This document shows, piece after piece, positions 1 to 6,183 of a DNA stretch of 44,122 nucleotides. The notes beneath the pieces were generated by a model. It made no database searches and was not told where the DNA came from. It worked only from the letters and a program-made list of their open reading frames with translations. A program made the translations under genes and the position numbers. Every line of letters starts with the position of its first letter. The first letter of the stretch is position 1. Origin of the DNA: Prevotella sp. (lineage in GTDB: Bacteria; Bacteroidota; Bacteroidia; Bacteroidales; Bacteroidaceae); contig JALFCW010000020.1 in assembly GCA_022771625.1 (NCBI GenBank), positions 1 through 44,122 on the forward strand, read 5' to 3'.

Positions 1-8
1 TAATTATT

Positions 9-29
9 CATCTGTGTAAATCTGTGGAT
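9..29 (+). repeat. Terminal fragment of the dispersed repeat family, abutting the first gene
   Basis: The bases just before the first start codon read ATCTGTGTAAATCTGTGG. This is the same terminal module that ends the larger copies near 890 and 28305. The rest of this copy, if present, lies upstream of the window. The fragment ends only a few bases before the ATG at 33, the same geometry seen at two other genes here. Confidence 0.6.
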
Positions 30-32
30 GAA

Positions 33-470
33 ATGAGACTATCAAAGAATTTCACAATGGAGGAGTTGTGCCGCTCGGCAACGGCGGAGAGGCATGGCAT
101 CAGGAATTGGCCTGCAACGGGGGATGAGGAACACAAAGTGAGGGAGAATCTGAGGTATCTCTGCTTTGATGTGCTTCAACCGCTGCGGGAACATGTCGGG
201 AAACCGATTGTAGTGAACAGTGGGTATCGTTCGAAGAAGGTGAACAGACTTGTGGGTGGTGTGAAGAACTCACAACATCTTACTGGCGAGGCTGCCGATC
301 TGAGGATTGAATCCACTAAGCAGGGGCGAGAATGGGCGGAGTGGATAATGGAAAATTGCGACTTCGACCAAATGCTGCTGGAGAGTAACGGCAAGAGCGT
401 GTGGCTACATGTTTCTGCTAAAAGAGACAAGAGTTTGAATCGTAGAGTGTTTAAAAAAATGAAAGTTTAA
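33..470 (+). CDS. Peptidase M15 family protein (endolysin-like D-Ala-D-Ala carboxypeptidase)
   Basis: Predicted zinc peptidase of the M15A / Peptidase_M15_3 type, which cleaves peptide cross-links of peptidoglycan. About 145 residues form essentially one domain. A SGYRS segment is followed by SQHLTGEAADLRI, giving the M15 zinc ligands of the SxHxxGxAxD pattern, and WLHVS near the C terminus supplies the second histidine. There is no signal peptide, so secretion would need another route such as a holin-like partner, as for phage endolysins. An in-frame GTG lies at 24, but the ATG at 33 is preferred because the bases before it belong to the repeat. In Bacteroidales such cell-wall hydrolases often sit beside a small smalltalk protein, and a candidate lies downstream at 945. 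A domesticated prophage function is possible but not shown. Confidence 0.82.
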   Translation: MRLSKNFTMEELCRSATAERHGIRNWPATGDEEHKVRENLRYLCFDVLQPLREHVGKPIVVNSGYRSKKVNRLVGGVKNSQHLTGEAADLRIESTKQGREWAEWIMENCDFDQMLLESNGKSVWLHVSAKRDKSLNRRVFKKMKV

Positions 471-472
471 TA

Positions 473-905
473 TTAGACACGGATGATGATTTTTTAGGCA
501 CGGATGTTTTTTATAGACCACAGATTAACACAGATTGGCACAGATTAAGAGCCAAAGGCTCTGATTGGGATGATTATTGATTTTTTTAGGCACGGATTAA
601 CACGGCTTTAAAAAAGACACGGCTGGGCTGCGCGATGGGTAAAGGCTATATTTGCTAAGGGCTATACTAATGTATAGACACGGCTCGTTACCGCAGAGCA
701 AACTAAGCCGTGAACTTGCGCAAGCAAGCCGTAATCACGAAGTGCCGTGGTTATATCCATGCGGAGCCAAGCCGTGCCTTTATTAAAAATAAAGCCGTGG
801 ATTTCCGTGCCAAAAAGAAAATCTGTGATAATCACAATATCTTTAGATATTAAAAAAATCTGTGTAAATCTGTGATAATCTGTGGACAAAAAAACTCTGT
901 GGATA
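473..905 (+). repeat. Dispersed modular repeat, copy A (most complete)
   Basis: About 430 bp of non-coding sequence made of recognisable modules. Near 514-566 there is a run of 'cacagatt' words with a hairpin GAGCC-aaa-GGCTC (549-561). Then come 'cacggct' words, a conserved 'gcgcgatgggtaaaggct' and hairpin CTATAC-taat-GTATAG (662-677). A core follows, with hairpin CTTGC-gcaa-GCAAG (715-728) and CAC-gaa-GTG (736-744). Last is an 'aatctgtgataatc' module with hairpin ATATCT-tt-AGATAT (837-850), ending in 'ctgtggacaaaaaaactctgtgga'-type sequence. The same modules recur at 7083-7440 (inverted), 28055-28356 and 37770-38042. The copy fills the gap between the M15 peptidase and the small ORF at 945. 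No convincing protein is encoded in it. Confidence 0.9.
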
Positions 906-944
906 AAGGAATGTTGAACATTTAAAATTATGGAGGACAAATGT

Positions 945-1052
945 ATGACTCAAGAGAACAAATCGAGGCTTATTAAGTTTCTGTGGAATCTTGCCTCGGC
1001 AGTGTTGGCTGCTATCGGAACTGCTTTGGGTGTGAGCTGCGCAGTGGCGTGA
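945..1052 (+). CDS. Smalltalk-like microprotein (35 aa, single membrane segment)
   Basis: A 35-codon ORF starting MTQENKSRLIKFLWNLASAV and ending GTALGVSCAVA. A polar N terminus leads into one hydrophobic segment (about residues 11-30), followed by GVSC. This matches my recollection of the Bacteroidales 'smalltalk' family, whose members are about 30 residues with a charged start, one hydrophobic helix and a terminal GVTSC-like motif. They usually lie beside N-acetylmuramoyl-L-alanine amidase or M15 genes, as here. The start is chosen because GGAGG (932-936) lies 8 bases upstream, an unusually good Shine-Dalgarno for this organism; an ATG at 930 is in frame but lacks one. A strong terminator follows at 1066. 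The function is unknown. A holin-like or regulatory role for the peptidase is only inference. Confidence 0.72.
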   Translation: MTQENKSRLIKFLWNLASAVLAAIGTALGVSCAVA

Positions 1053-1065
1053 GGACAAAAAAAAT

Positions 1066-1096
1066 ACCGCTGGTCTGAGACCAGCGGTAGATTTTA
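1066..1096. terminator. Bidirectional rho-independent terminator
   Basis: A perfect 10-bp stem, ACCGCTGGTC (1066-1075) with GACCAGCGGT (1079-1088) and loop TGA, is flanked by an A-run on the left (1057-1064) and a short T-run on the right. It sits between the end of the microprotein gene (1052) and the end of the convergent lipoprotein gene (1121), so it can serve both strands. Confidence 0.9.
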
Positions 1097-1120
1097 CCTT
1101 AGTTCGGCTATTGCAAGCAA

Positions 1121-1291
1121 TTACTGAACTGAGTCAGTTGCAGCGCTATCAGCAGCGGCTGAATCAACAGCAGCAGTGTCAACAACAGCTACAGAGTCTG
1201 AATCAACAGCAGCAGCCTGGTTTGTCTTGTTACCGCAAGAAGCGAAAGAGATAGCTACAACAGCTACGAACATAAATACCAATTTCTTCAT
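1121..1291 (-). CDS. Small Ala/Val/Asp/Ser-rich lipoprotein (56 aa)
   Basis: The start is placed at MKKLVFMF because this gives a clean lipoprotein signal: MKK, a hydrophobic stretch VFMFVAVVAISF, then the lipobox FASC-GN. The mature part is about 37 residues of near-repetitive low complexity (AVDSDSVAVVDTAAVDSAAADSAATDSVQ), acidic and without other cysteines. No domain is recognised. Similar tiny alanine/aspartate/serine lipoproteins are common in Bacteroidales genomes, without known function. An extended frame reaching to 1321 would add residues before the signal and is unlikely. A -7 element on this strand lies at 1345-1352, and the gene ends at the shared terminator 1066-1096. Confidence 0.72.
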   Translation of the reverse strand: MKKLVFMFVAVVAISFASCGNKTNQAAAVDSDSVAVVDTAAVDSAAADSAATDSVQ

Positions 1292-1344
1292 TTTTCTAAG
1301 CTTTTTAAATCTGTAAAACAATCATTATGTTTATTAAAACGCTG

Positions 1345-1352
1345 CAAAGGTA
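1345..1352 (-). promoter_or_regulatory. Putative Bacteroidetes -7 element for the small lipoprotein
   Basis: On the minus strand this reads TACCTTTG, matching TAnnTTTG, about 54 bases upstream of the start at 1291. No clear TTTG at the usual -33 distance was seen. Together with the next gene's promoter, the 290-bp gap 1292-1581 holds divergent control regions and otherwise only AT-rich sequence. Confidence 0.45.
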
Positions 1353-1521
1353 GGTATTTTTTTGATAGGTTGTATCTTTTTTTTGGATTTTTTTTGTGTC
1401 TAAAATGTAACTTTTTTGCAAGTTGTTAAAAATCAGCAACTTAGTAAATGTTAAATATTGTAATAAAAGTCTTTGCTTTTTTAAATTCCCTTTTTTTGAG
1501 TGTTTTTTGGATATTTATTAC

Positions 1522-1529
1522 TACCTTTG
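1522..1529 (+). promoter_or_regulatory. Putative -7 element for the mtaB operon
   Basis: TACCTTTG matches TAnnTTTG and lies 52 bp before the chosen mtaB start. TTTG words upstream (1495-1498 and 1506-1509) are at non-standard spacings of 23 and 12 bp, so the -33 box is uncertain. The element also argues that translation does not begin at the longer frame's start at 1423. Confidence 0.5.
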
Positions 1530-1581
1530 CATCGTCAAAAGATTAGTAGGCCTCTTGAGGCTACACATATTTATATATATA

Positions 1582-2913
1582 ATGATAGATTCATCAGCAT
1601 TTCAGGGCAAGAAGGCGGCGTATTTCACCTTAGGTTGCAAACTCAACTTCTCGGAGACGTCAACATTCGGCAAGATGTTGCGCGATATGGGTGTTGAGAC
1701 TGCCAAGAAGGGGGAGAAGGCCGACTTGTGCCTAATCAATACCTGTTCGGTGACGGATGTTGCCGACCGTAAGTGTCGTCAGGCTATCAACCGTATGGTG
1801 AGGGCCAACGAGGGTGCTTTTGTTGTTGTCACCGGTTGTTATGCCCAGTTGCAGCCCGAGCGCATCAGTGCCATTGAGGGCGTGGATTTGGTTTTGGGTG
1901 CCAATGAGAAGGCAAATCTCATTCAGTTTCTCTCTGAGAAATGGGGGGAGGCGAGTGATGGACATCTGCACGAGCATTACTCTGTGAAGACAAAAGATAT
2001 ACGCACCTTTGCTCCTAGTTGTTCGCGGGGAGGAAGGACGAGGTATTTCCTGAAGGTGCAGGACGGATGCGACTATTTCTGCACATACTGCACGATTCCC
2101 TTTGCGCGAGGGTTCAGTAGAAATCCTTCGATCGACTCGCTTGTGGCTCAGGCGGAGGAAGCTGCCGCAGAGGGAGGTAAGGAGATTGTGCTGACGGGAG
2201 TGAACATCGGTGACTTCGGCAAGACCACCGGTGAGCGATTTATCGACCTCGTGCGCCGACTTGACAATGTGGAAGGCATAAGCCGATACCGCATAAGCAG
2301 TTTGGAACCGGATCTTATAAGTGACGAACTCATAGAATTCTGTGGGCAGAGTAGGGCGTTTATGCCGCATTTCCACATACCGCTGCAGAGTGGCAGTGAC
2401 GAGGTGCTCAAACTAATGCACAGGCATTACAATCGCCAACTCTTTGCCGACAAGATTCATCGTATCAAGACTGTGATGCCCGATGCTTTTATCGGGGTGG
2501 ATGTTATGGTGGGATGCCGCGGAGAGACTCCTGAGTGTTTTGAGGATACATACGAGTTCCTAAGTTCGCTTGACGTCACACAGTTGCATGTGTTCCCGTA
2601 TTCGGAGCGTCCCGGGACTGCGGCATTGAAGATACCCTATGTAGTGAGTGATGCTGACAAGAAGGAGCGAAGTCATCGGCTGCTCCAACTCTCCGACGAG
2701 AAAACGCAGGCGTTTTATGCCGCGCATATTGGCAGGACTATGGATGTGCTCTTTGAGAAGGCTCCGCGAGGAAAGGCGATGCACGGGTTTACGGAAAACT
2801 ATATCCGTGTGGAGATGCCGGCGGCAATGGCGAAGCCTGAATACGACAACAAGATAATGAGTGTGAGGCTCGGGGATTTCAATGCCGACAAATCTGCGCT
2901 GGTGATAAAGTGA
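1582..2913 (+). CDS. mtaB: tRNA t6A37 methylthiotransferase MtaB (MiaB-like)
   Basis: A radical SAM methylthiotransferase, expected to convert t6A37 to ms2t6A37 in tRNA decoding ANN codons. The N-terminal MTTase domain shows FTLGCKLNFSET, CSVTDVADRKCR and TGCYAQLQPE, which carry the three cysteines of the auxiliary Fe-S cluster. The radical SAM cluster motif is CDYFCTYC (CxxxCxxC) followed by TIPFARG. A C-terminal TRAM-like segment starts near GRTMDVLFEK. The TLGCKLN signature points to the MtaB subgroup rather than MiaB or RimO. The start at 1582 (MIDSSAFQG) gives 443 residues, normal for the family; an upstream extension to 1423 would translate the promoter region. The GT2 gene follows after 5 bp, so the two are probably co-transcribed. 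Confidence 0.92.
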   Translation: MIDSSAFQGKKAAYFTLGCKLNFSETSTFGKMLRDMGVETAKKGEKADLCLINTCSVTDVADRKCRQAINRMVRANEGAFVVVTGCYAQLQPERISAIEGVDLVLGANEKANLIQFLSEKWGEASDGHLHEHYSVKTKDIRTFAPSCSRGGRTRYFLKVQDGCDYFCTYCTIPFARGFSRNPSIDSLVAQAEEAAAEGGKEIVLTGVNIGDFGKTTGERFIDLVRRLDNVEGISRYRISSLEPDLISDELIEFCGQSRAFMPHFHIPLQSGSDEVLKLMHRHYNRQLFADKIHRIKTVMPDAFIGVDVMVGCRGETPECFEDTYEFLSSLDVTQLHVFPYSERPGTAALKIPYVVSDADKKERSHRLLQLSDEKTQAFYAAHIGRTMDVLFEKAPRGKAMHGFTENYIRVEMPAAMAKPEYDNKIMSVRLGDFNADKSALVIK

Positions 2914-2918
2914 AGTAA

Positions 2919-3941
2919 ATGAAGACAGCAATAGTAATATTGAATTGGAACGGGGAGAGGATGTTGAGAACATACCTCGACAGCGTGAAGAGTTATCGGG
3001 GAGAGGCTGAGGTGATTGTGGCTGACAATGCTTCTACCGATGATTCGGTGGAGTATCTGCGCCAAAATCATCCTGATGTGCGCCTGATTATCCTCGACAA
3101 GAACTATGGTTTTGCTGAGGGATATAACCAAGCCCTAAGACAGGTGGAGGCTGAATACTACGTACTGCTCAATTCGGACATAAGGGTTGACAGCGACTGG
3201 TTGACTCCTATGGTGGCTTTTATGGACGCACACCCCGAAGTGGCGGCTTGCCAACCGAAGTTGCTCGCCGAGCATGACCCTACATGCTTTGAATATGCGG
3301 GTGCAGCAGGCGGTATGCTTGATCGCTACGGATATCCATTCTGCCGTGGACGTATCTTCGACTCTGTGGAGAAAGACAATGGACAATATGACAGTGAGAT
3401 GGAGATATTATGGGCTTCGGGAGCCGCCCTTCTCGTACGTGCCGCCGACTATTGGCAGCAGGGAGGATTGGATGGCAGGTTTTTTGCCCACAACGAGGAA
3501 ATCGACTTCTGTTGGCGCCTATCCATTGCCGGACGCAAGATATATTGCTTGCCTGAGAGTCGTGTGTATCATGTGGGAGGCGGAACATTGCCGAAGAGTA
3601 ATCCCATGAAGACGTTCCTCAATTTTCGTAACAACCTTACCATGCTATATAAGTGCCTGCCCGACGCAGAATTGCACAAGGTGATGAGGATGAGATGGAT
3701 ATTGGATTATGTGGCGGCATTGCAGATGCTGATATTACAGCGTAATGTGGGCGATTTCAAGGCGGTGATAAGAGGGCGCAGGGCATTCAAAAAGTGGAAG
3801 GCCGACTTTGCGGCAGACCGCCAACGCATACAACAGTCGCGACAGGCTGAGAGGGAGGTTGGCCGATTGGACATCTCGATATTATGGCAATATTACGTGA
3901 GGGGGAAGAGAACCTGGTTCAGTCTGACAGGTCGTCGTTGA
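2919..3941 (+). CDS. Glycosyltransferase family 2 (rhamnosyltransferase-like)
   Basis: A 340-residue GT2 (GT-A fold) enzyme. It opens with AIVILNWNGERML, followed by the nucleotide-binding VIVADNASTDDS, the DxD-type LLNSDIRVDSDWL (Asp-Ile-Arg-Val-Asp), and the acceptor-side segment FFAHNEEIDFCWRLSIAGRKI with the ED-like EEIDF. This pattern is common in rhamnosyl- and related transferases that build cell-surface glycans. A short basic C-terminal tail has membrane-associated character but no clear transmembrane helix. Donor and acceptor cannot be told from sequence. It starts 5 bp after mtaB, probably in one operon, and ends 6 bp before the convergent GldB-like gene. No terminator hairpin is evident in that short gap. 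Confidence 0.88.
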   Translation: MKTAIVILNWNGERMLRTYLDSVKSYRGEAEVIVADNASTDDSVEYLRQNHPDVRLIILDKNYGFAEGYNQALRQVEAEYYVLLNSDIRVDSDWLTPMVAFMDAHPEVAACQPKLLAEHDPTCFEYAGAAGGMLDRYGYPFCRGRIFDSVEKDNGQYDSEMEILWASGAALLVRAADYWQQGGLDGRFFAHNEEIDFCWRLSIAGRKIYCLPESRVYHVGGGTLPKSNPMKTFLNFRNNLTMLYKCLPDAELHKVMRMRWILDYVAALQMLILQRNVGDFKAVIRGRRAFKKWKADFAADRQRIQQSRQAEREVGRLDISILWQYYVRGKRTWFSLTGRR

Positions 3942-3947
3942 CAGGAT

Positions 3948-4748
3948 TCAGTTTAACAAGTTGTCGTTGATAGGCAGAGTGAGCAGTTCGTGCTCGGTGG
4001 TTCCGTTGTGCTTCTTCATATATCGCGCCACGGTAGCCACGTATTTATTGGCAAACACCTTTCTTCCTGTGACCTTGTTGACTATCCATTGTATCTTGCC
4101 CATGTGGATGTCGCACTGCTGTTGCGTGGCTGTGCGGTCGTGTGGGAGAGGGTATAGGCTAAGGATATAGAAGAGGATGCAGTCGGGCACAATCATCTGG
4201 CGTGTCATCAAGGCGCGCTGCTCTTCGGAATAGAATTTCTTGTAGAGGGGATAGTTCTTTCCAAGATATTTGTCGAGACTGAATCCTACGATATTGTTGC
4301 CAACAATAACGCTCTGGTCGAGTGAACCGATCTGGGCGTATATTGTGGGTATCTTCATGCTGGGAAACAGTTTGTGAAGATTGTCGAACGACTTGGTGAA
4401 CTCCTTGTTGATGTCGTCCATGTTGGCATACTGCTGTTCTGCCTCGTTGATGATAGCCTGAAGGGTGGTGTCCTGATAAAAATTCAGGAACTTGGCGTTA
4501 ATCTCCGGATCGTTGACATTGCCAATCTTGAGCACGTTTTCTATCAGGGTTCTTGTCTGTATGGGATAGTTGGTGCTCATCTGCTGGAGAGCGGAGAAAT
4601 CGCCGGTGGTGAGATATAGGCTTTGAATCCTGTCATAGCGCTCTACGGCGAATCCTGCGTCGGAATCCTCATTGTTGGGTTTCAGGCGCCATTCGCATCC
4701 GATGCATAGCATCAGTATCAGTGCAACTATGATATAAAACTTGTTCAA
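3948..4748 (-). CDS. GldB-like gliding-motility-family lipoprotein
   Basis: The protein looks like the GldB family of Bacteroidetes lipoproteins: a lipobox CIGC-EWRLKPN, then an alpha-helical domain with VGNNIVGFSLDKYLG, and MTRQMIVPDCILFYILS. In Flavobacterium GldB is needed for gliding; homologues in non-gliding Bacteroidales have no established role. The start is a judgement. The longest frame begins with ATG at 4790, but a promoter -7 element (4788-4795) overlaps that codon. A TTG at 4748 instead gives an ideal lipoprotein signal, NKFYIIVALILMLCIGC. It converges with the GT2 gene with only 6 bp between stop codons. I see no HExxH motif, so it is unlikely to be an active metallopeptidase. 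Confidence 0.72.
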   Translation of the reverse strand: MNKFYIIVALILMLCIGCEWRLKPNNEDSDAGFAVERYDRIQSLYLTTGDFSALQQMSTNYPIQTRTLIENVLKIGNVNDPEINAKFLNFYQDTTLQAIINEAEQQYANMDDINKEFTKSFDNLHKLFPSMKIPTIYAQIGSLDQSVIVGNNIVGFSLDKYLGKNYPLYKKFYSEEQRALMTRQMIVPDCILFYILSLYPLPHDRTATQQQCDIHMGKIQWIVNKVTGRKVFANKYVATVARYMKKHNGTTEHELLTLPINDNLLN

Positions 4749-4787
4749 AGTGTCTCTTCTTTTATTGACTATTGTTAAAAACTCGTG

Positions 4788-4819
4788 CAAAAATAATAAT
4801 TTTCGTTGTAATAACCAAA
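4788..4819 (-). promoter_or_regulatory. Promoter of the GldB-like gene
   Basis: On the minus strand TTTG (4816-4819) is followed after 20 bp by TATTTTTG (4788-4795), a good match to the Bacteroidetes consensus. The -7 box covers an ATG at 4790-4788, so translation likely begins further in, at the TTG at 4748. Confidence 0.6.
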
Positions 4820-4876
4820 TTTTAACCTAAAAAAGATAAATAAAAGTCTAAAAATCATCTATTTCCATCCTTTTTA

Positions 4877-4907
4877 TTGCACAAATTGCAAAAATTGTGT
4901 AATTTTG
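4877..4907 (+). promoter_or_regulatory. Promoter of the first DUF4861 gene
   Basis: TTG (4877-4879), 20 bp, then TAATTTTG (4900-4907) matches the Bacteroidetes -33/-7 consensus. The start codon is at 4933. Confidence 0.7.
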
Positions 4908-4932
4908 TAGCGACAAAAAACAAACGTAAGTA

Positions 4933-6183
4933 ATGATGAAAAAAACACTATTATCATTTGTAGTCCTGTTGGCTGCCATGGCAGTTCAGGCACAGACCGT
5001 CATGAAGGTGTCGGTTAGTAATCCATTGTCGGTTAGTCGCAATGCCGTTCCCGTAACAATCCAGTTGGACACTCCAGTGCGCTCCGCCCTCGTGGTCGAT
5101 TCAAAAGGTGTGGAGTTGCCATGCCAGTTGGACGACATCGATTCTGACGGCAGAAATGACTGCCTATCATTTATTGTGCCCGAGATAGGGGGCAAGAAGA
5201 GTCTCAGCTATTCGGTGACACTCATTGAGAGCGGTCAGCCCCGCAGTTATCAACCGCAGGTGTATGCCGAGATGCTGCTAACGAACAAGAAGATAAAGAG
5301 CACCAACAAGCAAGACCTGTATATCAGCAGTCTGACGGTGGATAACGGTACAAATCCCTATTGGATGTTGCATCATCACGGACCGGCATTCGAGAACGAC
5401 ATGGTGGCATACAGAATATACTTCGACGAGCGTCAGACGGTGGATATATATGGAAAATACAAGCGAGGACTGGAATTGCGCGACACACAGTTCTATCCCG
5501 ACTCCGACCAGAAAGCAGCCGGATATGGCGACGATGTGCTGTGGGTGGGCAAAACCTTTGGAGTAGGTGCCATACGCGGATGGAATAAGGGCAGTATGCA
5601 GATGCTTCAAGATGTGGAGAGTCGCACACTGGCAGTTGTGGCCCGCGGTCCGCTGCGCACCATAGTGAAGGTGGTTGACAAAGGATGGAATCCACGTTAT
5701 CCCGACACTTGCACTCCCGAAGAGCGTATCGACATGACTACATATTATACGCTCTATGCCGGACGACGTGACTGTCAGGTGGATGTGGATTTCTCGCGAG
5801 ATGCCGCAGGTCTGCAGTTGTCAACGGGTCTTGTGAATGTAAAGGAGTCGAGCGAGTATTCCGACGGGAAGGGACTGCGTGGATGCTGGGGAACGGATTG
5901 GCCCGTGTCGGCAAAGGACTCTGTAGGGCACAAGCGCGAGACCGTCGGTTTGGGTATTTGTCTGCCTTCGGCAAATGTGATAAGCGAACTTCCCGCCGAC
6001 AAGAGCAACTATCCCTTTGTAGTGGGAAACATATCCACCTCGATGCGCTATTACATCACCTTTGCCTCAGACAACGAGACATTCCCCGAGGGAATACATT
6101 CGGCAAAGACATTCTTTGACTATCTTGCAGAATGGAAGCGCGACGTGGAGCACCCCTGTGTGATATCGTGCTCGCGGAGGTAG
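4933..6183 (+). CDS. DUF4861 domain protein (secreted)
   Basis: A 416-residue protein with a Sec signal peptide (MMKKTLLSFVVLLAAMAVQAQ) and a DUF4861-like domain. Diagnostic-looking segments are HHHGPAFENDMVAYRIYF, a GDDVLWVGKTFGVGAIRGW stretch, and YTLYAGRRDCQVDVDFS, which reads as a carbohydrate-active beta-sandwich. DUF4861 proteins often occur in polysaccharide-utilisation regions of Bacteroidetes, so a glycan-processing role is reasonable, but substrate and chemistry are unknown. A paralogue lies at 9782. The last residues (from about 6120) overlap the 3' end of the convergent radical SAM gene by 64 bp, and the C terminus HPCVISCSRR does not look domain-like. Confidence 0.75.
   Translation: MMKKTLLSFVVLLAAMAVQAQTVMKVSVSNPLSVSRNAVPVTIQLDTPVRSALVVDSKGVELPCQLDDIDSDGRNDCLSFIVPEIGGKKSLSYSVTLIESGQPRSYQPQVYAEMLLTNKKIKSTNKQDLYISSLTVDNGTNPYWMLHHHGPAFENDMVAYRIYFDERQTVDIYGKYKRGLELRDTQFYPDSDQKAAGYGDDVLWVGKTFGVGAIRGWNKGSMQMLQDVESRTLAVVARGPLRTIVKVVDKGWNPRYPDTCTPEERIDMTTYYTLYAGRRDCQVDVDFSRDAAGLQLSTGLVNVKESSEYSDGKGLRGCWGTDWPVSAKDSVGHKRETVGLGICLPSANVISELPADKSNYPFVVGNISTSMRYYITFASDNETFPEGIHSAKTFFDYLAEWKRDVEHPCVISCSRR

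Noticed and set aside
612..680. Possible leader peptide MGKGYIC in the repeat module 'gcgcgatgggtaaaggct'
   Set aside because: The frame is different in copy D, where it reads on past the equivalent stop, and no ribosome-binding site precedes it. Conservation is at the DNA level.
473..905. Repeat copy A as a CRISPR array
   Set aside because: The recurring words are of unequal length and spacing, without unique spacers of constant size, and no cas genes are present.
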